In this document: positions 45,884-54,055 of the stretch, piece by piece
Layout of the letters: every line of letters starts with the position of its first letter
How positions within the stretch are numbered: position 1 is the first letter of the stretch
NCBI GenBank assembly: GCA_963793295.1
Contig: CAWBZX010000008.1
Coordinates: 124,001-188,000 of the forward strand
DNA from: JAHDHW01 sp963793295
GTDB taxonomy: Bacteria > Bacteroidota > Bacteroidia > Chitinophagales > Saprospiraceae
Length of the DNA stretch: 64,000 bases
Direction of reading: 5' to 3'
Program-made: the position numbers and the translations under genes
Notes under the pieces: generated by a model
The model's input: only the letters and a program-made list of their open reading frames with translations
What the model was told of the DNA's origin: nothing
Databases searched by the model: none

Positions 45884-45918
45884 AATAAGGGGATTTGTCC
45901 AAGACAAATCCCCTTATT
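45884..45918 (+). terminator. Rho-independent terminator after the coupled lipoprotein pair
   Basis: A perfect 16-bp stem (45884-45899 with 45903-45918) with a 3-base loop CAA is followed by TGTTAG. It separates the pair from the GH65 gene. Confidence 0.88.
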
Positions 45919-45971
45919 TGTTAGTTAATCATTTAGCTTTTTTGTAATATAGATTTCACAAAAAAAATACA

Positions 45972-48011
45972 ATGATGAAGCTGTTTTTTACCGCTCTTTT
46001 TACTGCTTTTATAACCTTTTTCTCAGTCGCTCAGGATCTGGACCAATCTCCCTGGCACATTCAGGCCAAAGACATTGATCCCAATAATTATTATGGCGTC
46101 ACCTGCGCCAACGGGATGGTAGGTTTGGTTTCGTCAGCAGAACCGATGAAGGTTACGGATGTGGTTTTGAATGGTGTTTATGACTATTACCAGCGGGGGC
46201 GTGTTTCCAATATTTTAAAGACATTCAATCACGTCAATATGAACCTTGATGTGGATGATCGACGGGTCAGCCAAAGCAATATTTCAAACTATGCACAGAC
46301 TTTGGATATGAAAAAAGCGGCGCTGACCACGACTTTTGATGTAGGAACTAAAGCGAGTGTAAAACATACCATGATGGCATTACGCCACTTGCCTTTCACG
46401 TCAATGATCATGGTTGAGATTACTGCAAAAGAAGATGTCGAAATTACACCAATGAGCGTTATTGAAGCACCAAACCATCTCAATGATGTACGTAATTATT
46501 ACGCTGAAATAGATCGCCCGCATGTCAAAATTCCATTGTTGACTTCTGTTGCCGAAAGCCCTTCCGGCTTGCACAAGGTCGCGGCTTCCAATAGTTTTAT
46601 TTTTGAAGAGCCGCATGGAAATGAACCGGATATCATTCATGAAGACTGGGACTACACTATGCATCTCGCTAAGTTTTATAAAAAACTGAAAGCAGGAGAA
46701 ACCTATAAATTCAGCATCGTAGCTTCCGCGGTTTCCACAGAACATTACAATGATCCCCAAAATGAAGCAGAGCGGTTGACCATTTTTGCGATGCTTGAAG
46801 GAACCGAACGACTTTTAAAAAGACATGAAGAAGCCTGGGCCAAACTTTGGGAAAGCGATGTCATCGTCGAAGGAGATTTGCAAGCTCAAAAAGACATTCG
46901 GTTCGCCATTTATCATTTGTATTCCTTTGCACGAAAAGGAACTGCTTACAGCCTTTCTCCTATGGGCCTTTCAGGCCTAGGCTATAACGGACATGTGTTT
47001 TGGGATACCGAACTCTGGATGTATCCGCCACTTTTGATGTTGCAGCCGGAAATTGCAAAATCGCTGCTCGAATATCGTTTTGAAAGGCTTGAAGCCGCCA
47101 AACAAAATGCTTTTGCTCATGGCTATGACGGTGCAATGTATCCCTGGGAATCAGCAGATGAAGGTTCCGAAGATACGCCGGTTTGGGCCTTGACTGGTCC
47201 TTTTCAACACCACATTACGGGATGTGTAGCGTGGGCGCACTGGAAGTATTACCAGGTGACAAAAGATAAAGATTGGTTAGAATCCAGAGGTTATCCAATA
47301 TTGAAAGAAGCAGCAGATTTTTGGACAAGCAGGGTAGAGCGTAATGGCCCTGGTCGTTACGAAATAAAAAATGTAATCGGTGCAAACGAGTGGCAGGAAA
47401 ATATTGATAATAATGCTTTTACCAATGGAATGGCAATAACTACTTTAATTTATGCTGCTCAGGCTGCCAAAGAACTTGGTCAAAACGCTGATCCGGACTG
47501 GGCGCTTGTTGCAGCGAATATCCCAATTTTGAAATTTCCTGATGGAACTACTCGTGAAAATGCAACTTATAACGGCGAAACGATCAAACAGGCGGATGTC
47601 AACCTTCTCGCTTTTCCATTAAATATAGTCAGCGATCCCGATGCTATTTTAAAGGATCTTCAATATTATGAACCCCGAATGGCCACCGATGGTCCCGCAA
47701 TGGGCAATTCGGTATTGGCAGCACTTTACGCGCGGATGGGAAATCATGAAAAAGCCTACGAGCTCTTTGTGAAAAGTTATGAACCCAATAAAGTCCCTCC
47801 TTTTGGTGTACTCTCTGAAACGGCTGGAGGAACAAATCCGTATTTCGCAACTGGCGCCGGTGGAATGTTGCAGGCAGTATTGTCTGGTTTGGGAGGTTTG
47901 GATATTTCAGATGATGGAATCACGCAGTTGAAAACAAAATTACCTAAACACTGGACATCGCTGACCCTCAAAGGGATCGGTGTTGAAAAACAATCTTTTA
48001 GTGTAAAATGA
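45972..48011 (+). CDS. Secreted glycoside hydrolase family 65 protein
   Basis: This encodes 679 residues. A signal peptide (ending FFSVAQ) places it outside the cytoplasm. The GH65 plan is visible: an N-terminal beta-sandwich (about 30-270, NGMVGLVSSAEPMKVTDVVLNG in part, YDYYQRGRVSN), a linker helix region, and the (alpha/alpha)6 barrel with HVFWDTELWMYPPLLML (about 337-353) and IGANEWQENIDNNAFTNGMA (about 470-489), where the catalytic acid Glu follows N. Most GH65 proteins are cytoplasmic phosphorylases of trehalose, maltose, kojibiose or nigerose. A secreted one has little phosphate partner and is more likely a hydrolase or acts in the periplasm. Its place after SusC/SusD suggests an alpha-glucoside substrate; this is inference. 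Confidence 0.88.
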   Translation: MMKLFFTALFTAFITFFSVAQDLDQSPWHIQAKDIDPNNYYGVTCANGMVGLVSSAEPMKVTDVVLNGVYDYYQRGRVSNILKTFNHVNMNLDVDDRRVSQSNISNYAQTLDMKKAALTTTFDVGTKASVKHTMMALRHLPFTSMIMVEITAKEDVEITPMSVIEAPNHLNDVRNYYAEIDRPHVKIPLLTSVAESPSGLHKVAASNSFIFEEPHGNEPDIIHEDWDYTMHLAKFYKKLKAGETYKFSIVASAVSTEHYNDPQNEAERLTIFAMLEGTERLLKRHEEAWAKLWESDVIVEGDLQAQKDIRFAIYHLYSFARKGTAYSLSPMGLSGLGYNGHVFWDTELWMYPPLLMLQPEIAKSLLEYRFERLEAAKQNAFAHGYDGAMYPWESADEGSEDTPVWALTGPFQHHITGCVAWAHWKYYQVTKDKDWLESRGYPILKEAADFWTSRVERNGPGRYEIKNVIGANEWQENIDNNAFTNGMAITTLIYAAQAAKELGQNADPDWALVAANIPILKFPDGTTRENATYNGETIKQADVNLLAFPLNIVSDPDAILKDLQYYEPRMATDGPAMGNSVLAALYARMGNHEKAYELFVKSYEPNKVPPFGVLSETAGGTNPYFATGAGGMLQAVLSGLGGLDISDDGITQLKTKLPKHWTSLTLKGIGVEKQSFSVK

Positions 48012-48108
48012 TTAATTTAGAAGACTATCTGAATCTTAAAGACTGAGAATTTTTAAAATAAATGACGGGACAAAATAACTTATTGATAATTCTGTCTAAC
48101 AGTTTAAT

Positions 48109-48921
48109 ATGAATAGCGCGGCTTTAAAAACTTACCTTATTCAGTTTCGGGATACGATGTTGACCAATTCCGAAGCGGTAATCTTTATTCGGAAAAACAG
48201 GCTTTGGGTAGGCTTTTGGCGCTATGGCTGGGTGTCAAGAGCTTTGGTGGTATTGGCAGTTCTTTTAGGCCTTAAATTTTTGGGTACCATTATCAACTGG
48301 TGGAGAAACCTCCAAATCGATGATCCGGTTGAAGCAGTTATTAATGTTGGTTCGTTGTTTCAAAATATCGCATTTGAGGGCTATGAATTCCTGTTTGTTG
48401 GTGGGATGAAATACATCATAATGATTTTGTTGGAAGTGATTATTTTTCATATGTGTCGCGGGACTTTGGAAATTTTGACGGGAAAGACTTCTGACTTAAG
48501 TTTTGATTCTTTTGTAAAAGCGCAGATTCGAATGATCAAAGTAGCGGTGCGATCTTATATTTTTGAAATGGTCATAATCCTTTTGATTAAAATTGTTTTT
48601 GGGATTTTTGGTGCGTTTGATTTTTTAGAACCGGTTTTAAAATATAGTGTCCATTGTTATTTTATCGGCTTCATCGTTTTTGATAATTATACCGAGCAAT
48701 TTGAAATATCAATCAAAGAAAGTGTTCAACATGCCAGAAATTATATCGGTGTTTGTTTGGCTTTGGGGCTTACAACCAATGTCCTGTTGTTGGTTCCTGT
48801 TGTTGGGGCAATTGCTGCTCCTTTGATTGTGGCGGTAACCGTCACTTTGGTGATGTATCATATTTCGGATTTGCATCTTTTCCCTCAAAAAGAAGTTGAA
48901 CCGGTTGTCAGCAATAAGTAG
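48109..48921 (+). CDS. Multi-helix inner membrane protein of unknown function
   Basis: This encodes 270 residues that I cannot assign. Five or so hydrophobic segments are visible: about residues 45-62 (ALVVLAVLLGLKFLGTII), 92-115 (LFVGGMKYIIMILLEVIIFHM), 145-170, 180-195 and 218-250 (ALGLTTNVLLLVPVVGAIAAP onwards). The N-terminal part (TYLIQFRDTMLTNSEAVIFIRK) is cytoplasmic or amphipathic. The loop with IQRIDDPVEAVINV-like content near residue 75 is polar. The shape recalls the EI24-like/DUF membrane families with four to six helices, but no signature supports this. It stands alone after the GH65 gene with no visible terminator between. Confidence 0.6.
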   Translation: MNSAALKTYLIQFRDTMLTNSEAVIFIRKNRLWVGFWRYGWVSRALVVLAVLLGLKFLGTIINWWRNLQIDDPVEAVINVGSLFQNIAFEGYEFLFVGGMKYIIMILLEVIIFHMCRGTLEILTGKTSDLSFDSFVKAQIRMIKVAVRSYIFEMVIILLIKIVFGIFGAFDFLEPVLKYSVHCYFIGFIVFDNYTEQFEISIKESVQHARNYIGVCLALGLTTNVLLLVPVVGAIAAPLIVAVTVTLVMYHISDLHLFPQKEVEPVVSNK

Positions 48922-49030
48922 ATTTTTCATAAAAAATCTGTTACCAGTTTTTATATAGAAATGCATCCGGTTGATTTAAATAGATTATCCGTTCCCTACC
49001 AATTAATTAGTAAAATAAGCCCGATCTTGT

Positions 49031-49038
49031 TAATTTTG
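49031..49038 (+). promoter_or_regulatory. TAATTTTG minus-7 promoter element upstream of the haloperoxidase-like gene
   Basis: This is a perfect TAnnTTTG box, 43 bases before the ATG at 49082. No TTTG lies 19 bases upstream, so support is moderate. Confidence 0.45.
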
Positions 49039-49081
49039 CGATGTTCGTAGAAAGTACTTTGTCAAAAAAAAGATATAAACC

Positions 49082-50443
49082 ATGATTAAGGGTCATTTTG
49101 GTAAATTGTTGATTTTCAGTTTGCTCGCTTTATGTTTTACAAGTTGTGAAACTTCCAATCCCAATTTTCAGGAAGAGGCTAAAAATCCCGATTTTTATCA
49201 TAGATCGATGAAAAAACTGACGGATGTAATTGTTCACGATATATTTTCACCGCCAGTTGCCAGCCGGATTTATGTCTATCCCAATATTGCAGCTTTTGAA
49301 ACCTTGATTCATGATTATCCCGATTATCAGACTCTGGAGGGTCAATTGGATGGTTTGAAAAATGTGCCTCAGCCCGAAGCAGGTAAAGAATATTGTTTTC
49401 CTTTGGCAAGCCTTCATGCTTTTTTGCTCACTGGAAAAGCGCTTATTTTTTCTGAATATCAGATTGAAGAATTCGAAAATGAAATCTACACAGCGTTTAA
49501 AGCCATCAATATGCCTCGGGATGTTTACGATCGTTCTATGGCTTATGGTAAAACGATGAGCGATCATATCTTGGCTTGGGCAGATACCGATATGTATAAA
49601 GAAACCAGAACTTTTCCAAAATACTCTATTCCAAAAGATCCTTCAAAATGGAAACCTACGCCACCAGATTATATGGATGGTATTGAACCAGCTTGGAATA
49701 TAATCAGAACAATGGTCATTGATTCTGCAAATCAGTTTGTACCGCCGCCGCCAACGGAATTTAGCATTGACAAAAACAGCCAGTTTTATAAAGAAACTAT
49801 GGAAGTCTATGAGGTAGTAAAAAGTGTGGATGATGAAAAAGTAGCCATTGCCGAGTTTTGGGATTGCAATCCTTTTGTCTCCCATCATACGGGGCATGTC
49901 ATGTATGCCACAAAAAAAATCACTCCGGGTGGGCACTGGATGGGTATTGCCTACATAGCTGCTAAAACATCTAACGCTGATTTGATGAAATCTGTAGAAA
50001 CTTATACTCGAGTGGCGATCAGTCTTTTTGATGCATTTATCAGTTGCTGGGATGAAAAATACCGCAGCAATCTTATTCGCCCTGAAACGGTAATAAACAC
50101 TTATATTGATGAAAGCTGGCTTCCTGTTTTGCAGACTCCTCCATTTCCCGAACATACCAGCGGCCATAGTGTAATTTCAGGTGCTTCTGCTGTTGCTTTA
50201 ACAGAATTATACGGCGACAATTTTACTTTTGTAGATAGTACCGAAATGGAATATGGGTTACCTCCTCGCTCTTTTACCTCTTTTTATAATGCATCGGATG
50301 AAGCAGCAGTAAGCCGTCTGTATGGAGGCATTCATTATCGACCGGCCATCGATTATGGCGTGACTCAGGGAAGAGCAATAGGAAAACTCATCGTTGAACG
50401 TGTAAAAACTAGAAAGCAAGCCATTGGTATGAAAGAAGAATAA
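49082..50443 (+). CDS. Vanadium-dependent haloperoxidase / PAP2-like lipoprotein
   Basis: This encodes 453 residues. A lipoprotein signal has its cysteine in CFTSCET (about residue 23). The C-terminal half holds the phosphate/vanadate-binding motifs of the PAP2/haloperoxidase superfamily: K-x6-RP in KYRSNLIRP (about 328-336), SGH in PEHTSGHSVISG (about 356-367) and SR-x5-H in SRLYGGIHYRPAIDYG (about 419-434). The N-terminal half is helical and matches the large non-chlorinating VHPO-like proteins of Bacteroidota. It may be a phosphatase or a haloperoxidase; the sequence does not decide, and halide oxidation should not be assumed. It should be attached to a membrane outside the cytoplasm. A terminator follows. 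Confidence 0.85.
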   Translation: MIKGHFGKLLIFSLLALCFTSCETSNPNFQEEAKNPDFYHRSMKKLTDVIVHDIFSPPVASRIYVYPNIAAFETLIHDYPDYQTLEGQLDGLKNVPQPEAGKEYCFPLASLHAFLLTGKALIFSEYQIEEFENEIYTAFKAINMPRDVYDRSMAYGKTMSDHILAWADTDMYKETRTFPKYSIPKDPSKWKPTPPDYMDGIEPAWNIIRTMVIDSANQFVPPPPTEFSIDKNSQFYKETMEVYEVVKSVDDEKVAIAEFWDCNPFVSHHTGHVMYATKKITPGGHWMGIAYIAAKTSNADLMKSVETYTRVAISLFDAFISCWDEKYRSNLIRPETVINTYIDESWLPVLQTPPFPEHTSGHSVISGASAVALTELYGDNFTFVDSTEMEYGLPPRSFTSFYNASDEAAVSRLYGGIHYRPAIDYGVTQGRAIGKLIVERVKTRKQAIGMKEE

Positions 50444-50471
50444 AAAACCAAATAACTTTGATGATATTTTG

Positions 50472-50504
50472 GGGCAGGGAGCATTGGTTTCTTGCCCATT
50501 TTTT
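50472..50504 (+). terminator. Terminator after the haloperoxidase-like gene
   Basis: GGGCAGGGA (50472-50480) pairs with TTTCTTGCCC (50488-50497), with two wobbles; A and eight T bases follow. The gene ends 28 bases earlier. Confidence 0.6.
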
Positions 50505-50575
50505 TTGGCTTTTCTAATGCAGAAATATTTTTCATTATCTTAGGATTTTGCTTTTAATTAATTTAATCCAACAGA

Positions 50576-51325
50576 ATGAAAAATCTTTTTTACAGCCTTT
50601 TTATAATCTGTTTTTATACCACCTTTATTGCTTGCTCGGGGAACTCCTCCCGACAAAATATTCCTACTGTTGAGCCTTATAAAATGAAATCCGGCAAGAT
50701 GGTCAACCGATTTGAATCAGCCATCTTAAACATGGAAAAAGAGGATTCCACCAGAACCGCCTTTGACGACGAGATTCTTTTTGTGGGTAGTTCGAGTATC
50801 CGGATGTGGAAATCTTTGGTTATTGACATGCTTCCGTTGCACGTTATAAACCGTGGATTTGGTGGCTCTACCATTTCGGAGGTAATCTATTATGCCAATC
50901 GGATTGTCATACCTTACCAGCCGAAGCTGATTGTGTTTTATTGTGGCGAAAACGATATTAATGATGGTTACACGCCACAGGAAGTGAGAGATTCTTTTAT
51001 TGTTTTGGATGAATTTATCCATCAAAAATTACCAGAAACGCAATTGCTTTTTATTTCCATGAAACCATCACTGGATCGCTGGGAATTGTGGGATCAGTTT
51101 GAAGAAGGAAATCAATTGATTCGACAATACATCGAAAGCAAACCCCATCTTCATTATTTTGATAGCAGTGAAAGCATGCTCAACGCAGAAAGTACTCCGG
51201 ATTCTACCATTTTCATAGAAGACGGACTCCATATGAACGAAATGGGCTATGCAAGATGGACTGCTCAATTGAAACCTGTTGTTACAACCCTTTCGGGTAT
51301 TCCTGAAGAAACGCCAAATAATTAA
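50576..51325 (+). CDS. SGNH/GDSL-family hydrolase, lipoprotein
   Basis: This encodes 249 residues. The signal is of lipoprotein type with the cysteine in TTFIACSG (about residue 20). The SGNH blocks are in order: FVGSSSIRMW (about 69-78, nucleophile Ser), VINRGFGGS (about 89-97, Gly), YCGENDINDGY (about 120-130, Asn) and EDGLHMNEMGYARW (about 221-234, Asp and His). Enzymes of this fold cleave esters, often acetyl groups from polysaccharides. The substrate is not known. It lies 15 bases before the permease gene and is likely cotranscribed with it. It should act at the envelope. Confidence 0.9.
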   Translation: MKNLFYSLFIICFYTTFIACSGNSSRQNIPTVEPYKMKSGKMVNRFESAILNMEKEDSTRTAFDDEILFVGSSSIRMWKSLVIDMLPLHVINRGFGGSTISEVIYYANRIVIPYQPKLIVFYCGENDINDGYTPQEVRDSFIVLDEFIHQKLPETQLLFISMKPSLDRWELWDQFEEGNQLIRQYIESKPHLHYFDSSESMLNAESTPDSTIFIEDGLHMNEMGYARWTAQLKPVVTTLSGIPEETPNN

Positions 51326-51339
51326 TAGTTTTTTAGAAA

Positions 51340-52665
51340 ATGGCAAAACTTAAAAAAAATCTCAACCTGTATGGTTTGACTATGATTGCGGTCGGTTCAT
51401 GCATTGGGGCCGGAATATTTACAGCTCCTGGACAGGTTGTCGAAGCAGTTCCAAATCATCTGCTTGTTCTTTTAGTGTGGCTTTTTGGAGGTATAATTGC
51501 TCTTACCGGAGCGCTTACCTTCTCAGAATTAGGATCAATGTTTCCAAAGGCGGGCGGAGTTTACGTTTACCTTAAAGAAGCTTACGGTGACCTGGTTGGT
51601 TTTCTTTATGGTTGGGTGACATTACTTGTTATTAATACAGGCGCGATGGCCGCTCTGGCTATTCTTTTTGCAGAATATATCACTAAATTTTCTTTTTTTG
51701 AGAACATTGGTAAAACCAATTTGGCTGTATTGGCGATTATTTTTTTGACAGTGATCAATGTTTTTGGGGTGAAAATCGGACAAATATTAGCCAATGTTTT
51801 TACCGGTTTTAAATTAGTTGCTATCGCTGGAATTATTTTAGTTGGTATTTTTTATTTTGATGCATCCAGAGTAGACTTTGACCTGTCGTTAGCTACGGCT
51901 CCCGATAATTTAATCCAATCCATGTTTGTTGGTTTAATAGGCGTTTTCTTTTCCATTGGTGGTTGGCACCATGCTTCTTATCTTTCCGGTGAAGCGATCA
52001 ATGCAACAAAAACAGTCCCCAGATCAATGATTCTTGGCGTTACCATCGTTACGATCACTTATGTTTTTATCAATCTGATTTACATGATTCTTTTGCCCTT
52101 ACCTCAAATAGCTGCGACAGAGACGATTGCCAGTGATGCACTTGGTGTCGTTTTTCCTTTCGGAGGTCAATTAATGGCAATCGTCATTTCGCTTTCGGTT
52201 TTTGGTTCGATTGGGATTTTTGCCATGTCAGCTCCGAGGATTTATTTAGCAATGGCAGAGGATGGAATTTTCTTTAAGCAACTTTCAATTATACATCCAA
52301 AGTATAAAACCCCTGTTGTGGCAATGGCAATTCAGTCTGCATGGGCTATTTTGTTAATAATTGTGTTGAAGTCATTCCGTGATTTGATGGCTTTTGTGAT
52401 TTTCATGGATATCATTTTTATGACGCTGGCAGGTCTTTCGATTTTTGTATTTCGTTTAAAAAGGAAAGATTTAGAGCGTCCGGTCAAAGTAATTTTATAT
52501 CCTTTCGTCCCCATCATTTATATTCTGTTTTCAGCAATGTTTGTGGTGAGCACTTTGATGGCCATGCCTGGAACATCATGGTATGGATTGATCATTTTGG
52601 TTATGGGGATTCCTTTGTTTTTTTATTTTAAAAGGCAAAATACAAAAAGAAAGGACCTGGTTTAA
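51340..52665 (+). CDS. APC-family amino acid permease
   Basis: This encodes 441 residues with about 12 transmembrane helices. The N-terminus has the APC signature in helix 1, GLTMIAVGSCIGAGIFTAPG (about residues 12-31), followed by LVLLVWLFGGIIALTGAL and PKAGGVYVYLKEAYG (about 72-86), the helix 3 region with GFLYGWVTLLV, and an even distribution of hydrophobic segments to the end. The basic tail (KRQNTKRKDLV) is cytoplasmic. Substrates of related permeases are amino acids or amines; specificity cannot be read. It lies 15 bases after the SGNH hydrolase gene and 23 bases before the next gene, so the three probably share a transcript. Confidence 0.92.
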   Translation: MAKLKKNLNLYGLTMIAVGSCIGAGIFTAPGQVVEAVPNHLLVLLVWLFGGIIALTGALTFSELGSMFPKAGGVYVYLKEAYGDLVGFLYGWVTLLVINTGAMAALAILFAEYITKFSFFENIGKTNLAVLAIIFLTVINVFGVKIGQILANVFTGFKLVAIAGIILVGIFYFDASRVDFDLSLATAPDNLIQSMFVGLIGVFFSIGGWHHASYLSGEAINATKTVPRSMILGVTIVTITYVFINLIYMILLPLPQIAATETIASDALGVVFPFGGQLMAIVISLSVFGSIGIFAMSAPRIYLAMAEDGIFFKQLSIIHPKYKTPVVAMAIQSAWAILLIIVLKSFRDLMAFVIFMDIIFMTLAGLSIFVFRLKRKDLERPVKVILYPFVPIIYILFSAMFVVSTLMAMPGTSWYGLIILVMGIPLFFYFKRQNTKRKDLV

Positions 52666-52688
52666 ATCTGTTTATTTATGGGAACGAA

Positions 52689-54038
52689 ATGAAAGATACG
52701 CCACTTTTTGAAGCTGCAAAAGCAATTTTGAAACATAACTGGACCGGACAATTTACCAAACCGGCACCAAGTCTTTATCCGCATCAGTGGAACTGGGATG
52801 CAGGGTTTATCGCTATTGGATATTCCAACTATGACACCGAAAAGGCAATCCAGGAATTGCGCTCTTTGTTCAAAGGCCAATGGAAAAATGGAATGCTTCC
52901 GCAGATCGTTTTTCGGCCGGAAAGAGAGACGGATGGCCAATATTTTCCGGGAGCGGACTTCTGGCAATCCCATCGATCTCCTTTTGCACCAAAAAATATT
53001 TCAACCTCAGGGATTACTATGCCTCCAGTGCATGGTTTTGCATTGTGGGAGATCTATCGAAAAGTGAAGGATAAAGCAGTCGCATTGAATTTTCTGAAGG
53101 AAATGTTTCCAAAAGTAATGGCATTGCATCGATATCTTTACGAATATCGCGATCCACAAAATGAAGGATTAATTTATATTCGACATCCCTGGGAACCTGG
53201 CACAGACAATTCGCCTGCCTGGGATTCTGCTTTGGCGCGAATCGATCTTTCGAAAGTTTCCATTCCCACTTATCAGCGAAAAGATCTACAAAATAAAAAA
53301 GCTGCTGCACATCGTCCAACCAATCAAGACTATGATCGATATGTTTATTTGGTTGATCTTTTTAGAAACGAAAATTACGATGACAAAGCTATTTTTAAAA
53401 AATGCCCTTTCCTGATTCAGGACCCGCTTTTTAATTCCATTTTAGTGCGATCAAATGAATGTTTGATTGAAATTGGAAAATTACTGGGAGAAGAAGTTGC
53501 TCCGTTGAAGAGTTGGAACGACCTGACCATCCAAAGCATGAATGAAAAGCTGTGGGTTGAAAATATGAGAAGCTATTGCGCCTATGATTTAAAAGCGGAT
53601 AAAATTATTCTGTCTCAAACTTCTTCAGGCCTGATGCCTTTGTTTGGCGGTATCCCGAATCAATCGCAAGCAGCGCAAATCATTGAAACTTTATCCAGCC
53701 CCAAATTCAGTGGAACAATCGAAAATCCTGCCTGGCTTTGTCCGACGTACAGTTTGGAAGCCCCAAATGTCAACTATGAAAAATACTGGCGTGGACCGGT
53801 CTGGTTGAATTTGAACTGGTTGCTTTACCATGGATTACTGCGATATGGTTATAAAATGCTTGCAAAAAAAGTGAAAGAAGATTCTTTATCCTTAATTTCA
53901 AAATATGGTTTTTATGAATACTTCGATCCGCGCAAAAAGCAGGAAAATCAATCTGGCTATGGAACCAATCAATTTTCCTGGTCCGCAGCATTGGCGATTG
54001 ACTTTTTATTTTCTGACGATGAATATTTGCATTTTTAA
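52689..54038 (+). CDS. MGH1-like (GH63-type) glycoside hydrolase
   Basis: This encodes 449 residues and has no signal peptide, so it should be cytoplasmic. The (alpha/alpha)6 barrel shows YPHQWNWDAGFIAIGY (about residues 33-48), NGMLPQIVFRP, GITMPPVHGFALWEIY (about 107-122), PWEPGTDNSPAWD (about 165-177, with the likely catalytic acid Asp/Glu in this segment) and YWRGPVWLNLNWLL (about 362-375). This is the plan of mannosylglycerate hydrolase MGH1-like enzymes and bacterial GH63 alpha-glucosidases. It may work on short alpha-linked sugars or glycosylglycerates taken up by a nearby carrier. The sodium:solute symporter gene begins 17 bases later, suggesting import and cleavage of the same substrate; this is inference. 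Confidence 0.87.
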   Translation: MKDTPLFEAAKAILKHNWTGQFTKPAPSLYPHQWNWDAGFIAIGYSNYDTEKAIQELRSLFKGQWKNGMLPQIVFRPERETDGQYFPGADFWQSHRSPFAPKNISTSGITMPPVHGFALWEIYRKVKDKAVALNFLKEMFPKVMALHRYLYEYRDPQNEGLIYIRHPWEPGTDNSPAWDSALARIDLSKVSIPTYQRKDLQNKKAAAHRPTNQDYDRYVYLVDLFRNENYDDKAIFKKCPFLIQDPLFNSILVRSNECLIEIGKLLGEEVAPLKSWNDLTIQSMNEKLWVENMRSYCAYDLKADKIILSQTSSGLMPLFGGIPNQSQAAQIIETLSSPKFSGTIENPAWLCPTYSLEAPNVNYEKYWRGPVWLNLNWLLYHGLLRYGYKMLAKKVKEDSLSLISKYGFYEYFDPRKKQENQSGYGTNQFSWSAALAIDFLFSDDEYLHF

Positions 54039-54055
54039 CACCCAAACGAAAAAAT

